Counted from the stretch's first letter, positions 23,901 through 37,150 are shown. The stretch: DNA of 62,500 nt from Eimeria necatrix (GCF_000499385.1 NW_013652254.1:1-62500); one strand, 5' to 3'. The notes: generated by a model not told the origin, from the sequence alone. A program made the numbers and translations.

Positions 23901-25468
23901 TTTGTTGCCTCAAGAGCCATTCCGTTCATGAAGCGAGTAGGTTAACTTAGACGTATCCTTCACATATCGGCCCATGATCAGGATGCACCCCAGCAAGGAA
24001 ACGCATACTACGTAGCAAGGTGAGATGCCTGCCGTAACTGCTAGTTAGTCTTAAGCAAGCTGTAAGAAACAGTTCGCCGACTTTCTCAGTCCCAAAGCTC
24101 TTAGAATTTTACACAGAAAGCCCATACTCACCGCAGCATTTATCTTTGTAAGGCACGAAAACTGTGCACTTAGCACACAGTATTAACCAACTGTGATAGA
24201 CGCTCCTAGTCTAACTATGCAGCGAACAACGAAGAGCACAGACGGCTGGCTGCACAAGGTGTGGGAAATGCAGCTTTTCTCACAATAGTAGCGCACTGCA
24301 GAGAAGCTACGGCTTCACAGGCTGTGCAATCCTTTGAAGCAGAGCTTCAAGAAGGTCGCAAGCCGCCCGCCGCACTGCGGCGGTATAGCTGGTAGGCAAG
24401 GGAAGCACAGGGCTGCATCAGACAAATTCCACCACCAAAAAGCACTCAGATTCCTTTCTGTGCTCCAGGCTGCAGATGGAGACATGCATCGATTCTGAGT
24501 ACTCAGTTACACGTTGCTGCTGGGTTTGTTTTTCGGCTCTGCTTGCCTCCGGAGCGGAATCACATAATTTTTCCGTTTCTTGAGTGCCACGTCGGCATAG
24601 AACAATCTTTTGTTCAGACTTGCTTGACAAGATAGATTGCAAAGGAATGAGTCCAAGAGGGATGGAAAAACTAGTTTGCATGGGATTTGCTGACCTGAGC
24701 TAGAAAAGCCCAATGGCTCGATTCGAGAAGCAAGCAGAGCACAAATAAATTTTAGTGGATGGGAGGAACGAAATTATGTGTGTACAGCTAGAAACACAGC
24801 GTCTTCTTCCTCTTGTCCACAAGTAGCTCTTGCAAGGTCGTGTCTGGAGCGTCAATAACTGCTCATACACCAATAGTTAATCCAGGCTTGAGTGGATGAT
24901 CCAATTTCGCTTTTATGTAAAAAGAAAAAGCTCCGCAAAAATTAACCAATCAGCTGGTGCCGCGCAACAGCATCCAAACTACACTGCCTGCGCGGCAGGC
25001 GGCTTGTACGATCGTGCAGCCATACAGCGGACGCGTCCAAATAAATTCAGGAACTTCCAAAATTCCATATATGTAATTAGAGAGTGAATATTCTTGAAGC
25101 TTGCACTGCTGCTTCAATTCATACTAACGGGTCTTCAGTGTAACAGTGCAGTCATTTTCGGTCGCCGTTTTGTTACGGGCGTGGTTTGGTTCGGCGCTGT
25201 CGAGCGGGGCCCCCGATCGCGACCAGTGCAAAAATCCCTAGACAGCACCTCTCAAGTCTAACTTTTTAACTAAAAAGGACAGATCTATCGGTAGAGTGTT
25301 TTTAAAGGCAAACGCTTGAGAGCGGACCCAGAGAAGCCCATCTTCGTTCAGCCTAGTGTCGTCGGCTGAGGCTCGGTGCCAGTGACGCCGTATTTCTCTG
25401 TCGACTCGTACTATTGGGTATAGCCCCTTCTTTGGGTCCATGGGGCCGAATTTATTGCTTTATTTAAA
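23901..25468. other. Gene-poor stretch
   Basis: No gene, RNA or clear repeat is supported. The part nearest 25468 presumably contains the promoter and 5' untranslated region of the plus-strand gene that begins at 25469. The frame at 24418-24681 (-) has no family resemblance or splice context. Confidence 0.4.
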
Positions 25469-28400
25469 ATGCGAGGACTTATTCTAGGAGTAGTGACGGT
25501 GCTGCGGGCTGTGGCCCGCGGCGGCGTTGAGGCCGAGAATGCAGCCGCAGAAGAGCTTGGACTATTGAAAATCAGAGGTGCGTCCCCCCCCTTATTGTAC
25601 TAAACGAAATACCCCAATTTTCACAGCTATTGGCCAAGCTGCTGTTTTTATAAGCAGCCGAGTCTCACCGGCACAGCGACATGCATTTCATCGTTCCTGG
25701 GAGTTGACTAATTTTTGTTCTATATTGTTGGTTGAAACCCCGTTGAACATCACTGTGCCATAGTTATTGGTAGCCATTAAACTATTAAGGCTCAAAGGAG
25801 TGAATTGCATATCTATTGAGAGTGCTCTTTTTCGCGACAGATCCTTCTATCGAGACCACTGACCCACGAGTGAGTTCGGATGCCTACTAACCTCAAAAGC
25901 AGCTAAAACCCTGCTAAGGAATTGAAACACAGCAAACGTCAGCCCACAAAGTTTGGGGTGGGAAGCCCTGTGCAGTTGGGGCTTTACTTGCGTTCGCTCT
26001 TTGTGCGTGTTTTGGTCCATTTCTAGGCCCCTCTGGATTCACTGAAGGATGTACAATTTCAGTCGAGTGTTCCTAAAGTACGTCATTAGCGTACCGGTTA
26101 GACGTCATATGCGCTGCTGATTCTTCATGACTTTTGCAAGAAGTGGAAGTACTGCTCGTACCTTGCAGCTGCGCGCCTTTACGTTTGCGATGTATTTGTC
26201 TTCAGGTTATTTTTAGTCTTCTGGTAAGAGAGGCTGTGGTTCATGCAGCGATGTAGCTTTTGAACTTGAACTGCGGATGCATGAATGACGTAGACGCTCA
26301 TCTGATGCGTGTGTGCCTTGCTGTCCTTCAGTACCCCACGCTTTCACGTAAAGAACCCATATGGGTATGTCAAGCTTCCTCTGGAAACGCCGGCATTTTC
26401 TGTTGTGTAAAGTGCCTGAAAGAGGAATGGGAATGTCTACTGGATGATCCCCTCTATTACACGCAGTAGAATATCTGCGTTTGCTGTACACTTGTGTTCA
26501 GCTCCCCGAAGAACTTTCCTCTCGTGACGAGGCACAGTCGCCAGTGAGGGCATTACGGGCCACCTAAGCACATAAATCCCCAGGATATTCTTCCCACAAC
26601 ACACCAGCGTGCACGATCTAGATAGATGAGGAGCCACCAATATGCTAGGGTCTCCTTGGTCCTTTGAAACAGCCGGCCTATGCGTTGGTGTGTTTGCCTG
26701 TGTGCTCCAGTCAATAGAGGGTCCTCAGGTCAGTCTAGCTCATCATGTGTGCGCTAAGCATTATTCTCACGATACATGAGCTTTCCCTTAACGAATCCAC
26801 CTCACCCAAACTGATCGTAGTGCATTCAGATGAAGAATGCATAAATTATACTTCTTTACAGCATGCTGCAGATACTTCGGCAGCGTGCCCCTTTACCGTA
26901 ACATTGGTGTAGACGTCATGTTCGGTCTTCTACTTTCCCATTTGCGCAGAGCATTTTTCTGAGGATGCCACCGCGCGTTACTGTAAGTACAGGAGACGCA
27001 GAATGATCGCTTCGTAGAAACTGCCTGAAGTGCGTTGTAAACTCTCTTGTTCTGCTGTGTTTGATATTGCATGCTTAGATCTCCTACGCCTACAAGGTGC
27101 ACGTTGCTTCGGACTGTCACTTCAACCGATGCGACTTTCGCCCACTTACTGTCTACATCCAGCCGACTAACTGGTTTGTAGAGCCAGAAAAGGCCTCCTT
27201 GGAGTCTCTGATGAAGGCACTTAAGATACATGCGTTGCACTTGCTGCGAGTGAAGCGAAAAGCCTCAAGGCTGCATCGGAACCTCCTCGTCCGCTCACCC
27301 AAGTCATGGCTCTCCAACATGAAAGCAAAGCTCACTGCAGAGATTGGCTCCGTCTGTTTTATGCAGCCAACTATTAGTCAGAAACGTCGTGGACCTCCGA
27401 AAGTCAAACTGTTAAGAGTTCACAAGCATGCACGACTGAATAGCTTGTTTGACACGACTCAGAAGCACCAAGTTTTGATTTCCGCCACCGGCAGCCTTCC
27501 TTTAAAAGCACAAGCTATTGATCTTAGAGATACAGGGATAGACAATGAAGAATATAGTCGAGCCTCAGAGCAGGCTCCACAAAACGTCTTCGGGCTCTGC
27601 AGAAGTCCGGTAAGCTCAAGTTCTTGCGGTTTCACTATCATGCACTTTTTTCATGGGAGCAGATGTGCCTGAAGAAAAAGTTTCTAAATCTTACCAAAAT
27701 GTTCTCTCAGTTTGTACGAAATCATTCTTGCAGCGCAACAATATGTTGCGACGGTTGGCAGAAAAGGGATTTGTGTTGTGCACTGTAGTCCTGAGGAAGG
27801 ACGCACACGTCGTTGACCGCTGCGAGGTGAGCCATACTGTGTTGAGCAACATACAGTAGCGCTTTATGGGTACGTGCAGGACAACTCAGTAGTACAACGA
27901 TTTTATTGAACGCAATGCTGGTCGTGTGCATAGACATGACTTTCCATGCATTTTCAGGACTTGCCAGTTGATGACATTCACACAATGCAAGCAGTTCAAA
28001 AGATCCACGAGAACCTGGCTGATCCATCTTTGCCTGTGGGTCTAGTTCTTGTTTGCAAATAACCCGCAAAGGCCTTAAATTACTGAATGCTGCTGCTCCA
28101 AGCCACTGCTAGGAACCCTGTAGCTTGTCGTTAAGGGTTGTGCAGACCCCAAAGCTATCGGCATCAGTGTTTGACTGTTGTATCACGCAGATGCTTGGGT
28201 ATGTCCCCACGACACTTCCTGCCGAAAGTCCCCAGGTAGGACACTTTAGAATTATTTGCATTTGGCCCGCCAGCCTTTGTATCAAGCGCAAGCATGCTTG
28301 TCAGGCGTTGTTTCATTGCGTTCTCATTCTTGTTTTTTCTCCCCGCCTTGCAAATTATTTTGACGAAGTATTTGGTGAAAGAGCGCGAGATGTTTCAGTA

Positions 28401-31400
28401 ATCTTGCGTCAAACGACCCAGAACAAATTCCGCCTCCTTCCCCACCTCTGAACCTTCAAGAGCTGGCATAATTGCCTGTAGCCGTTTTGTCCCTGTTGCA
28501 CGAACCACTTGAACCACACTGCTTGTACAGAAGTGGCGTTTTTTGCTGAGTTCTTTTATGGCTGTTTGCAGAGACTCTTAACTATCTTGAAGGATCTAGA
28601 GCGAACTGTGCCACCCGCCACATTTGAAGAGGTGCGCTCATCTAGCTATTTATGGACTAACAGGCGTGCAACATCACGCCGTTGTCCTGTTTGGTAGCTT
28701 TCAAGTGCCCTCGACTAAGTTCGTTTACTCAAAAGCTCTCACACTGAACTGAATTAGACGTAGTTCGAATTTCAAGTTTGCTCGTGATATATGCTTCTTC
28801 CTCAGGCAATTAATGACAACTGCGTGACTCACATTTCACAGGAGCTCCGGGAAGTTGAGAATTCTCATATTCTTGAGCTGTGGAATACGGCTGAAATGAA
28901 GAAAGCTGTGAATTCCGAGCTGCTTCTGAGGTCGATGGTCAAGTTCGCGCATTTCAATTTAAGGGAGATCGCACCGGAGAGTGCGCCCGAATACCGTCTT
29001 TCTCTCATAAAACTTGCAAATAAGTGGACTCGGACAACGGAGCTTATTCGAAAGTTCAATGAGGCAGTTGCTTCATGTCCAAGCCCCACAATCCGGCCGG
29101 TATACTTCCCTCAGTACGAAAGCAAGATTCTCCCTCTCCCTCATGAGTCCGTATCCGACCTCCTTTTCCAGCTTAGGAGGCTCTTAAGCATCGAGATCCC
29201 ACCTATCCACAGGTCAGTTGTACTATGGCCACAGTACGTACTGAAGTTAAATGGGTTATATCTTTCTTTCGGGACTGCCTTCTTCTGACTTGTAGAGCCA
29301 GCAGAAACACCTGAACGCGTGCCTAGGATTCGCTTCTGAGGTCTTTCCTGTTAGAATATTTCCATCCAATTTTCAGGCTTCTTATTGGAGGGGCCTATCT
29401 TTTTTCCTTTACTCTGAACCAACGGGACATTGCTGAGGGTACCGGCAGGCGGGAAATTTCAAGCTTAGTACAAGATATATGCAAGCTGCTGACTGATTTT
29501 GCATCACTCCATCTTCAGCCAAAGGCAAAGGTAAGCTCTTCTGTAGTCGCATTTGTATTCTAAAAGAAGCAAGAGGCAGAAACGGCTTACTGCTGCCTCA
29601 TTCTCTCTCTGCAACGTGGAGGAGAAGACAAAAAAGCAATAGAAAGTAGCTTCAGATAGGCACTTCATATACTAAGCGTAAAATTTTCTGCATTTTAGTT
29701 CCCTCAGCAAAGTCCGATTGTAAACTACTCAGTATTGCCTAGCTCCTTCTGTCGGCGCACTTGAAAATGAGTTGGCCAGCGACTGTGCTTGGTTTTGTGC
29801 CTGTAGAGCTATGTAGAAAAGTATTTGCAAGAAGTTTCTGAGACTGCGAATCGCCTGTTGGACATTGCCTTGAACACCCAAGTCCAGTGGAGATTGATAC
29901 GTACTATTTTGGTCACTCCTTTTTGGATTTTCGCCTTTGGACGGCACTGCGGGCCAGCAGACAAGCAGACTGCCTTCGAGCTAGGTTATGGGCTCTGCCC
30001 CTACCATCTACTATCTTTTGTAAGTTGCTTGTAGAGCGATTTGGGGCTGGAACCTCTGGATTTGAAGAGTCTCACTAGGAAAAATAACAAGTGCACTCCC
30101 GCATGCCACTTCCAGTAATTTTCCGAACTTCCGTATTTGAAGTGCATCCGCCAGGTGCTGCAACTCTCTGCGTTTTTTTAGTTCTTCAAAGAGGCGGCAG
30201 CCGAAGCTACAAAACAGCCAGGGCTCCAGAACTGGGCTATACGGTTTATTGGGAAGTGGGCTAAGTCTATTGAAGCCCGGACGCTCCCGGAGATGGCTGG
30301 AGAGCCCACTGAAGTGTTCCTCGAGCAGCAGGTGCAAAATTTGCCTCAGCTCCATCCAGACCTATTCTATAGTAGAGGTGGCAAGGTATTCAAAGTGTCT
30401 CCTTTTCAAAAGTAGTCATGAATTAGGCGCTAGTAGCGCTGCAGGCTAGACATATGGTAGCTCTTTCCGGTTTATCATGCAAGGAAGTGGACCGGAAAGT
30501 GCTGGCATGCCTGTGGCTTTCGTTGAGCCTGCATTGTGACTCATCGCAAATGCCAAGCTGGCTTTTGCTACAACTAACTCATGTAATATCTTTTGAAGAA
30601 GCGGAAGCACCATGTTTCCACGGCATTGGCCAATTTCTTGCACACGCTTGGGCAGAGGGCACTTTTCATGGAAAAGGAAAAAGCCCTTTTGCGAACCACG
30701 GAGCCAGACTCTATGCAACAATGCCATTTCGCTGAAGCGGTCAGACGATACTTAGTTTGATGAGCGCAGCGTTGGCATCTGCATTCATGTGCAAATCGTT
30801 TTGAATTTATATTTTCAGCATTGAAATAGAAGCGGTTTAATTCTAGTTTTAGGGACTGCAGCATATCCCACCGCTGGAGGGGAAACGTTACAAGAGTGGA
30901 AAGGCAGAGGCCGTGAGCATATCCATAGTTATAGAGCTTCGTTTAGCTGTCGTGATTCTTTCTCTCTTTCTGGTTGTTGGCGGCCAAGGTTAAAAATATC
31001 ACACATTATAAAATTTACGTGTTAGAATGATTTTATTAAAATTCTAGAAGTACATGAATTAAAATAAATATTTTTTATGACTGAGAAGTTGGCGTGGAAT
31101 GCAGCTTGAGATATGCGTCGTAACATTGCTCACTGAAGGGTCACTTGAAGCAGCTAGCAGAGCATAAGGCACCGTTGAACTAACGCGCTTCAGTAGCATA
31201 TGAAGTCCACAAAAGCTATGGAAGCACAAAGTATCATCTGGCCTTCCCAAGCCGTTCATAACTTTATGCTGGCCTCAGATACCCTCTAATGTTTTTTTGC
31301 ATTCTTGTCCCCAACAGCCTCTAGCACGGTGGTGCAACGGTATAGGTGGTGGCCCTGGTGGTAACTACGCACAAAGAATATCACGAAGAGCAGCTCTTGG

Positions 31401-34400
31401 CGCACACGAGTCAAGGTTCAGTCCAAAGGTGCCCTAGCTAAAGCAAAGGCCGAAGTGTCCTGTTGTAAAACAGGAATCCACGAGCAACTGGCTTGCGCCA
31501 ACGGGGCAATGCGCAACACACAGGCCGTTGCAACCCTTTGACGTACGAAAGGGACAATTTCAGTCCTTAAGCTCTACAGCACTGTAGCGTAGTTGCCGCC
31601 CCTATGGTTTCTCCAGTCAACAAAACTCACGCTCTCACTCGGTCCTTGACGGTGACTGCCGGTGCCCAAAGCCACCCAGAAGCAAATGCTTATGCTACAA
31701 ACAAACCGAAAGATCAGTCTTAGATGTCGTCTCTCAGCATTGGGGAAGACCACTCTAGCGAGATGGTGAGAAACTGCTATAACCGGTAGGGTGGCGAACT
31801 AATGACAAAAGTGTCACAGGCGTATACTTTAATCGGAGCGGTCGGCAGCAGGCAGGCTGAACGTTGCGTCAAAGAAAGTATGGTTGTGTGGAAAGCGCTG
31901 GCCTGAATCAGGGTGGAATCTAGTGGGATGGTGCGCAGACTGAGCAGGGCGCCCGCTTGCAGCGCTACGCACGCATGCCGCCGGCGCTGCCAGCTCTCTC
32001 GCCGGATCCGTTAGGCTCGATTGCTGTTCTGGTTACCCTTTCTGCCATTTTTCACTTCACTCAGTAGGTATGCGGGCCATCGTGACTGCAGTTCAGTTGC
32101 GGTAGCTCTCGAAGGTGACAGCTGAAGAAAGGAAAGAATGTTTTGTGCAATCTTGCGTTGCAGAATATCAGGTGACGTCCTTAATGGTGCAAGCTCCGCA
32201 GTATGAAAAGCTCAGTTTGCATCCCGTTTTGTGTAATGCTGTTCAAGGCAGAGGCTTCATTTTGTTGACAGAAAAAGTACATTTGCTCAGCTACAGCTCA
32301 GTCTTCGGCTCTCGGCCGCAAGATCAGAGCCCGGGGAAAGCTTGCATTGGCGTTTTCCAGTACAGGTTGATATATAGTGAAGAATTTAGTCAATATCAAA
32401 TTTCAGATGAGTGGAAACGTTCTTCAAGTACCTCCTGTCAGGAGGCTACTAATGGGTCTGCAGAAAGGTTAAGCACAACAATAACCGATCTTAACCTACC
32501 CAACCTGGGAGCTGGGAGCTCCGCGCAGAAACTTAGTGCAAGCATTTGAGGAGACGCATACAACTCTCCAGGAAAGTACCCGCTATACTTCGACGCGGCG
32601 GTATGCTATGGATTGACACATAGCAGAACAGTCTATTTCATCAACAGAGGCGCTTGAACGAACACAACTATCAAAGGATTGCTGCTCTGGCAAACTCATA
32701 TCTTCTTAGAATAACTCAAAGATGTCACAGTATTGAGTTAGATTATTTTTGTAGGAATGCAGCAACTTTCCACACAGCAGCGAGCAAAGATGTGACGCTG
32801 CAGAACACTGCAGGAGCTAGACGCACTGATGCCACAGAGTTACACAATAATATTAAAGTGTCACTAATTATGATATTTATGGCCCTTTCATGCCATAAAA
32901 AGATGAACCGGCACTGGTATTTCCATCAGGAGCTGCTATCTATGCATGCGTTCTGTACTAAGCTGCATGCGCTCAGCAACACAGCTAGACCAGTATGCTC
33001 AAGTTCACAATGCAGACAAGGCAGCCGCCGTTAAAAATCTTAGAAAATTGTGCAGTTGCTTGAAAAACAGTATCCGGTTCCTCGCATGGTTTAGTGGAAA
33101 TGACTCGCGGTTCAGTGCTTCCAGGGACTCCTCTGGACTCATCAGTGAACGTCCATCCTGGACGCATAAATGTCGGACAGCACTTGCCCTATACCGGCAG
33201 GGAGGTTGAAATTTTCTCTCGATATGGCTACTTCTACCCTCCAGGGTACCTACCCAATACCGTCTACGGAGGAGTCAGAGGATTCGCGAGATCTCTTACG
33301 ACCTCACAATTTGGCATGAAGAACACTGTGCGCAATTGCTACAAAATTAAGATGAACCCGCGCTATAAAGGCTCACCTTGCCAACTTATTGCCGCAGCAT
33401 CTTGACATATTCTCCAGGGCGGAGGCACCTATCTGCAGTGGTTCTTGCGTGCTGTGTGATTTATTATTCCGCAGTATCTAAAATCTTTCGCCATTGGCGC
33501 CGCAAAGTTTGCTGGATGCTTCCTCCTTTTCTACCTGCCTCTCGATAATGTATATTGCGATCTTCGCAAGAAGGTGAGACAAACCGCCTTTTGTTCACAA
33601 GCTTTCAGGCAGTCACTTCTCCTGTTTTTTCATTAGTGTGAAGTGTGCGTAACCATATCTTGACGCAACTGAGGCCGACAAGAATATAACGTCTTTGCAT
33701 CTGCGTTGGGGGTGTTTTTTCAGCAACGCGAGAGACGTGCAAAGATGAGAGGCAACTAGGCACGACATTCTACCAAAACCGTATTCAACATTTAGCCTCA
33801 TACGTTCAAAAGCAAATGCTCAACAGTACTTGCCGAGCCTTGAATTTAGCCTCGTCCCTCATCGTAAACTTTGTTTGTGTTGGAGCACGAGGTCTCACGA
33901 AGGGGCGCTGACTTTGAGCGAACTTCCCTTATATCCCCGGAGGCGAACTGAGCCTTGTCAGTTTTACTTCGGTGCAACCAGAGTACTGCCCTAAGCCTTA
34001 CCAAGATACGTCAAAAATGCTACCATCTCAGCTGGAACAGTGCATTCTCCAGGACCCACGAGTGCTACCTCTGGGACGCTCAGAGTACAAATACCTTCTC
34101 GGAAGTTCCCCTTGGGTGGTTGCGAGCGGCTGAACTAATGTGTATGTTACCTTGCGAGCTTGACTACAGCGCAAGTGCAAAAGATGAACATGCGTTGTTT
34201 CGGCGTTTAAGGCAGTATCGAACGGTCCGTCAGTTGCTTCTCTGATCAGCGCTTTAACTGAAGAGCAGCTACTTATAAAGACAATTAGATACATGCCAAG
34301 TGCACAGACAGCCAGAGTCCCACGAAACCGCAGCTGCTGCCAATGGTTGCTAAAACGCTGTTTTCAGGCGTTTGTCGTGAAATAGTTCAGATGCGACAAT

Positions 34401-34629
34401 ATCTGCGTTGTAGATAGGATACAGTTAAAAAACTGAGGCTGTCGTTGTGCATTCAGGTTGTATACTGCATAGAGGTAATTGCCCACTTCCATTTCGTATT
34501 GTCTCTCCTAACGTTTAGGTTTATCGGTTCACAGCCTGCGCCGCTATAATCATTAATCAGCGATTGAATGAGATATGTGAGTTATCCACAAGTCCAAAAC
34601 TATTTGGGTATTCCGCCAGTCTTAGATGA
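25469..34629 (+). CDS. Intron-rich gene of unknown function, possibly secretory
   Basis: I do not recognise the product. A chain of exons bounded by GT-AG sites joins in phase: 25469-25577, 25841-25869, 26027-26077, 26206-26223, 26332-26364, 26711-26728, 26950-26982, 27079-27609, 27734-27826, 27958-28035, 28191-28235, 28369-28397 (less sure), 28574-28631, 28806-29212, 29377-29530, 29807-29881 and 30182-30385. Further likely pieces are 30599-30739, 30853-30912, 32115-32171, 32930-32992, 33071-33327 (phase unresolved), 33475-33573 and the last exon 34519-34629. Most junctions are phase 0 and two exons are only 18 nt. The N-terminus (MRGLILGVVTVLRAVARG) could be a weak signal peptide. The 28806 exon is helical and charged. 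The 33475 exon holds a hydrophobic stretch (FAIGAAKFAGCFLLFYLPL), a possible membrane segment. The stop lies 54 bp from the convergent HECT stop. Exons between 30.4 and 34.5 kb are incomplete, and two genes are possible. Confidence 0.55.
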
Positions 34630-34683
34630 CTTGCAGCACTGTATAAGGGTTACAATAAAAGTGGCCGCCACAACGCGGTCCAT

Positions 34684-37150
34684 TTAGTCATCATACATCA
34701 ACTGCATTTGTTCGTGAACTACGACAGCGTCTAGGTCAATGGCAGTGCAGTTGTTGATAGCATAGAGGAGGCGTTCGCGCATGACACTCACTGAAGAATA
34801 CAGCGGCACGACCAGGCGGAAGCTGCAGGTGGCAGCAGTTGGCAGCCGGTTGTCGTTGATGGCGGGGAGGCGCTGCTGAAAGCACAGAAAAGAGCAGCAT
34901 ACACAGCTACACGCGGCGGTGTGTCCATTTGAAGAATTCGTAACTGCTAGGCGAAGCCCACTGAAGCAGTGCCATGTGAAAGGATGAAACGACTGCAGTT
35001 CTGAAGCTGGCTTCGAATATTTCAGAGGACTCAAATACTCGGGAGGGAATGCGCAGCCTCGTACGTCGGGATTTTCGTAGTCCACAGTCATGCGCCATTC
35101 ATTGCTTGAGGTTGGTAGGCGCGAGCGACCGCACACAAATCTGCAGACAGCAGTCAGAAACCGCATACACTGCACCAGAGATGACAGGAGCTGGTAGCAC
35201 ATGGAGCCAGAAGCATCCGTACACGCTAAGAGATAGAAACATTCTACATGAAGGCCAAAACACTTCGTGTCTGGCCCCCTTGCTGGACGGCATTCCTCAG
35301 ATACAGTAGGAAGCAATGCGAGTTTGAACGGGAACTTCGTGGGCGCGCTATTTCGCATCTAGGCTGCTCAGAACATCCGCTTGCCTGAGAAAGCGTTGCA
35401 TCTGCTCGTTGTTGAACGACTCGAGTATTTCAAAAAGTTGTCCTTTTAGTCTTTCAGATGAGCACTCCGTGTGCTCTTTGAGCTTGGCAACGTCCACCTT
35501 GCGGTCCCCGCACACACGATGCTCCAGTCGCCTGAACACCCCACGAAAAGGAAGTGCATCATTCAAATTGCACGACAGAAAGACACGAGAAGGCTGTATA
35601 GCTGGCTCTCTAAAAGTAGGAGTTGGCACAGTCCCGTTCGTCGTTTCTAGAACAAAATTCTTGTGCGCGCCAATGAGGGACCTCACCTCCAGTCAAAAAG
35701 CAGTCGCAGTCGACCTAGGGGCAAAACTGCTGCAATGCCTCGCAGAATGGCTTCAACACCTTCCGTCCCTTCAAGCAAGCGGAACCGCTCTGAGAGGCGA
35801 ATGAAAGTAACCAGGTTAAATGCGTCGACAGGGATATTCGCTCCACCTTCAACCAGCTCAAAAGACCTGCCTAGAGTATCTTCTGTGCTAAACGTCATGT
35901 CTGATAGCGACGCCTCCATTGTGGAGTCCCAGTACTGCGGCGGCACCGCGGCCATGCGCCGAAGCGAACGGATCATTTCAACGGCCACGCAGTCAGAGTC
36001 AGCCAGATCCTGAGCAACTCAACCAGCCAACACAGGAAATTATTTAATTACCTCGTTTGGCACATCAATCATCGTGGTTGTACACGTGGTCGTACATTTA
36101 CTTCACAAAACGGTGCGCCACTGATTTGTTAGCAAGCCTGTAGACCCTGTAACTCACGTCAATAGTCAGCGGTGCGGCGACCAGCTTCTTCCACAGAAGA
36201 GGGTTCAATGTAACGTTGAATGCACTCCCGATGCAGAAGCACATGGCCATAAGACGGCCGAGAGCTTCGTACATGAGAATGTACATGGTTTCTTCAGTTA
36301 CGGTGTCTTCCTCTACCCTAGAAAGCGTCCCATTTGCGTTCAAAGGTGTGGGCGCTGCTTGCATTTCTTCACGGCGAGACACCGCAGCTTGGAATGGATC
36401 CTCCTGAGGAATTCTATCCGGGAGCCCTCCATCTTCAGCCCGATGACCTCGAGGAAGAACACGCCGCGCCGGGGAAGGAAGAGCACCCAAAATGGTGTCA
36501 GATGTCCAAAGGCTGTCAATGTGCAACTGTCGGCGAAGTCGTCCTTGCGGGGGGCTGGAATGAGCATTACTTAAATTGCTGCGGATACTCTGCTGATCCT
36601 CGCCGAATTCAGCATGTGAGCTGCGATCCGGTTGCGAGCCCACAGACTGGGCTGGTTCCTGCGTGACTGGATCTGGTGAGACTTCCGCGCAACTTGGCGA
36701 ACCATTATTTCCTCCAGAGGTATCGGGTAGCGCTGGTGGTAGCAGGTCTGAGACGGAGACCAAAGGGTCTGGAAGCGGTGCAGATGGATCAGGGCGGAGC
36801 ACTACGGAGTCCTGATGGGGCCCAATGGCATGCGTAGAGTTAAAGGACGGCAGGCATGCAAGAAAGGTGGGGAGAAGCTCATCGGGAGATTCCGCCAGGG
36901 GACCCATGACCTCATTAGCTACTCCGGAAAGGAACTCTTGAAAGGGGCCGCCAAAATCTGTTGCTCCTTCTCCTCGAAAAACTACCAGAAAAGGTCTCTC
37001 TCCAGGTCTAGCTCTAAGTTTGCACGGGCTTGCTGCTGCCGAAAGGAGCTGCACAGTGGCCTGGTACCAGAGAGTGTGCGCCAAGACCTTCGCTGTAGCT
37101 GCTTGGCCCCGGTCCAGCTTCAAAGAGGGCTGCTCGCGGCCTGAATATCC
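34684..37150 (-). other. HECT catalytic domain of the giant ligase
   Basis: The N-lobe opens with RPFLVVFRGEGATDFGGPF, the typical FRGE-x-G-x-D-x-GG signature, and continues after an insert with MYEALGRLMAMCFCIGSAF, WKKLVAAPLTID and DLADSDCVAVEMI. The exon joins at 36158/36009 (ending AAPLTID, resuming DLADSD) and 35385/35140 (LR, resuming FVCGRSRLP) rebuild canonical HECT spacing, which supports them. The C-lobe active site LPTAATC places the catalytic cysteine at codon 34827-34825 (about residue 7,636), followed by LYSSVSVMRERLLYAI. All key elements are present, so the enzyme should be active. An insert of about 190 Pro/Ser/Asp-rich residues sits inside the N-lobe (about 36320-36870), making the domain longer than the usual 350 residues. 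Confidence 0.9.

Noticed and set aside
30853..30993. Apparent C-terminal exon ending in a hydrophobic tail and TAA at 30991
   Set aside because: A good in-phase GTGAGC donor occurs at 30913 before the hydrophobic tail, and further exon-like segments continue to 34.6 kb. The tail is better read as intron, although an early end here cannot be excluded.
35065..35358. Continuous minus-strand frame through 34684-35358 taken as one exon
   Set aside because: The 63 codons between the conserved DYENPD and QRLPAIND segments break HECT C-lobe spacing and are bounded by a GTACGA donor and a TTTCAG acceptor in phase. The part upstream of 35140 also ignores the acceptor needed for FVCGRSRLP. An intron is the better reading, but transcript data would decide.
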